Made by a program: the position numbers and the translations under genes. From contig NZ_UTBG01000177.1 of assembly GCF_900580675.1 (NCBI RefSeq), positions 1 to 35,095 on the forward strand: 35,095 nucleotides of DNA, written 5' to 3'. Of this stretch, positions 34,227-35,095 are shown in pieces. The number at the start of each line of letters is the position of its first letter. The stretch's first letter is position 1. The notes below the pieces were generated by a model, which ran no database searches, had not been told where the DNA came from, and saw nothing but the letters and a program-made list of their open reading frames with translations. The stretch comes from Pseudomonas viridiflava. Its GTDB lineage: Bacteria; Pseudomonadota; Gammaproteobacteria; Pseudomonadales; Pseudomonadaceae.

Positions 34227-34241
34227 TACTGGCAACAATGG

Positions 34242-34266
34242 TCCCGGCGCAGTAGCATCGCCGGGA
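34242..34266 (+). terminator. Terminator after the NAGGN operon
   Basis: TCCCGGCG and CGCCGGGA form an 8-pair stem with a 9-base loop, followed by TTCTCTATTT. It lies 15 bases after the peptidase stop and ends 19 bases before yheU. Confidence 0.55.
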
Positions 34267-34285
34267 TTCTCTATTTGAGGCTTGT

Positions 34286-34513
34286 ATGCTGATTCCCTAC
34301 GACGCACTTGAAGTCGACACTTTGACCCGCCTCATCGAAGACTTTGTAACCCGCGATGGCACCGACAATGGCGATGACACGCCTCTGGAAACCCGTGTGC
34401 TGCGTGTGCGCCAGGCGCTGACCAAGGGCCAGGCGTTGATCGTGTTCGACCCGGAAAGCGAGCAGTGCCAGCTGATGCTCAAGCACGACGTGCCCAAGCA
34501 TCTGTTTGACTGA
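34286..34513 (+). CDS. YheU family small protein (UPF0270)
   Basis: A 75-residue acidic protein starting MLIPYDALEVDTLTRLIEDFVTR, the YheU signature (an M-x-IP-h-x-L start with a helix that follows). VLRVRQALTKGQALIVFDP completes the fold. The function of the family is unknown. TGAGG lies 5 bases before the ATG. It converges on the CsrA-like gene, with 10 bases between the ends. Confidence 0.88.
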   Translation: MLIPYDALEVDTLTRLIEDFVTRDGTDNGDDTPLETRVLRVRQALTKGQALIVFDPESEQCQLMLKHDVPKHLFD

Positions 34514-34523
34514 CCCGGGCTTT

Positions 34524-34727
34524 TCAGGGATTGGGCACGGCCACCGGATGGGTGGCGGGGCCCTGGCGTTGGAGGATTTTCTCGTAGACCTCGGCGCGGT
34601 GCACATGCACGCCGGAGGGGGCTTCGACGCCGAACTTCACTTGGGTGCCGTTTACTTCCAGGATGTGCACAGCGATGTCATCGCCTATGGAGATGATTTC
34701 GCTGATGGCGCGGCTCAAGACCAGCAT
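34524..34727 (-). CDS. CsrA/Rsm family RNA-binding regulator (divergent paralogue)
   Basis: A 67-residue CsrA-fold protein. Such dimers bind GGA loops in mRNA leaders and block translation; small RNAs of the RsmX/Y/Z type sequester them. RNA-contact positions Leu4, Arg6 and Arg44 (VHRAEVY) are kept. Other consensus positions differ: the usual R-x-x-GE reads RAISE, and QVRIG reads QVKFG (Lys31). It is therefore closer to an extra Rsm paralogue than to RsmA or RsmE. The tail [13 protein letters not shown] is Pro-rich. AGGA lies 7 bases before the ATG. A regulatory role is inferred from the family. Confidence 0.9.
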   Translation of the reverse strand: MLVLSRAISEIISIGDDIAVHILEVNGTQVKFGVEAPSGVHVHRAEVYEKILQRQGPATHPVAVPNP

Positions 34728-34960
34728 GGGGTTGTCCTTTCTTCAGTGACAGGAGCTTGACCATGCGGGATTGGGGTTGGGGGGACAATGGCTTGCTGGG
34801 AAATCAGGCGGGTACTACTTGGGTGGGTAATTTGCCTGACAGACAGTGGTGGATTTGTGGGGGTGTTGGGGGGCGTACGTGGTTGACGGGGCGCCTAAGA
34901 TCAAAATCAAAAACCAAGCAAAAGCAGAATGGGCATCTACCTGATGCACGGAGATCAAAC

Positions 34961-34988
34961 TGTGGGAGGGGGCTTGCTCCCTCCCACA
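34961..34988. repeat. REP hairpin
   Basis: TGTGGGAGGG and CCCTCCCACA flank the GGCTTGCT core, a perfect REP palindrome of the same family as the REPIN at 24162. T-rich sequence follows. Confidence 0.85.
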
Positions 34989-35031
34989 TTTTGGACGGGA
35001 GTATCAGTTTTTTTGTGTTCGGGCTGGTTAG

Positions 35032-35051
35032 GGCCTGCCGTCAGGCAGGCC
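35032..35051. terminator. Terminator-like stem at the right end
   Basis: GGCCTGCC and GGCAGGCC form a perfect 8-pair stem with loop GTCA, followed by GTTGTTTTA on the plus strand. The gene it serves is not inside the window. Confidence 0.4.
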
Positions 35052-35095
35052 GTTGTTTTACCAGCTCGGTCTGGTAAATCGGTCTCCGTAAAGAA

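Larger units (their letters stand above)
34728..35095. other. Non-coding end region with G-rich tracts
   Basis: The last 368 bases hold no convincing gene. They contain the upstream region of the CsrA-like gene with G-runs on the plus strand (34773-34784, 34859-34863, 34868-34873), a TCAGGC/GCCTGA inverted repeat (34804-34839), a REP hairpin and a terminator-like stem. An open frame at 34757-35077 is low-complexity Gly/Trp-rich at its start and crosses the REP, so it is not called. Confidence 0.6.

Noticed and set aside
34757..35077. 106-codon frame at the right end
   Set aside because: It starts in G-rich low-complexity DNA, runs through a REP palindrome and resembles no protein family.

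Overview
The window is a GC-rich, densely coded stretch of chromosome from a Pseudomonas of the P. fluorescens group. Four things point there: a GTG-started undA (1-undecene synthase), REP hairpins built on the TGTGGGAGC...GCTTGC core, an N-acetylglutaminylglutamine amide (NAGGN) osmolyte cluster, and the gene order fumC / DUF2059 / bolA / trhO / DsbA-like / ABC exporter / rbdA, which I recall as matching P. aeruginosa. I see no prophage, insertion sequence, CRISPR array or rRNA. All identifications come from reading motifs and from memory of families; no search was run.

Left part (1-10.2 kb): the N-terminus of a YeeE/YedE sulfur transporter runs off the left edge. It is followed by an MFS exporter whose 3' end overlaps a convergent secreted DRGH nuclease, then a PRISE-type enone reductase. 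Next come a divergent MFS/TetR pair with two similar inverted operators, and a cell-surface signalling unit (ECF sigma, FecR anti-sigma, HasR-like TonB-dependent receptor) under a Fur-box-like site. No hemophore gene lies beside the receptor.

Middle (10.3-21.6 kb): tRNA-Asn with its own promoter and terminator, then a LysR regulator divergent from an orphan L-lactate dehydrogenase (lldD) around a perfect 7-5-7 palindrome. After these comes a cyclic-di-GMP neighbourhood. A GGEEF diguanylate cyclase with a highly structured 5' leader converges on undA, and undA lies 44 nt downstream of a membrane PAS-GGDEF-EAL protein (RbdA-like). Upstream of that on the same strand are an ABC exporter, a cytoplasmic CxxC DsbA-family protein and trhO (tRNA U34 hydroxylase), then bolA with a DUF2059 lipoprotein-like/periplasmic protein.

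Right part (21.7-35.1 kb): fumC, an EamA transporter, a REPIN, a thiolase and a two-domain polyphosphate:AMP phosphotransferase. These are followed by bifunctional mnmC and the NAGGN operon (asparagine-synthetase-like amidotransferase, GNAT/ATP-grasp ligase, M42-type peptidase). yheU and a small divergent CsrA/Rsm paralogue close the gene set, and the last 368 bases hold a REP hairpin, G-rich tracts and a terminator-like stem.

The most noteworthy features are undA embedded between c-di-GMP genes, the structured leader of the diguanylate cyclase, the hemophore-less HasR-like signalling system, and the extra Rsm protein beside the osmolyte operon.
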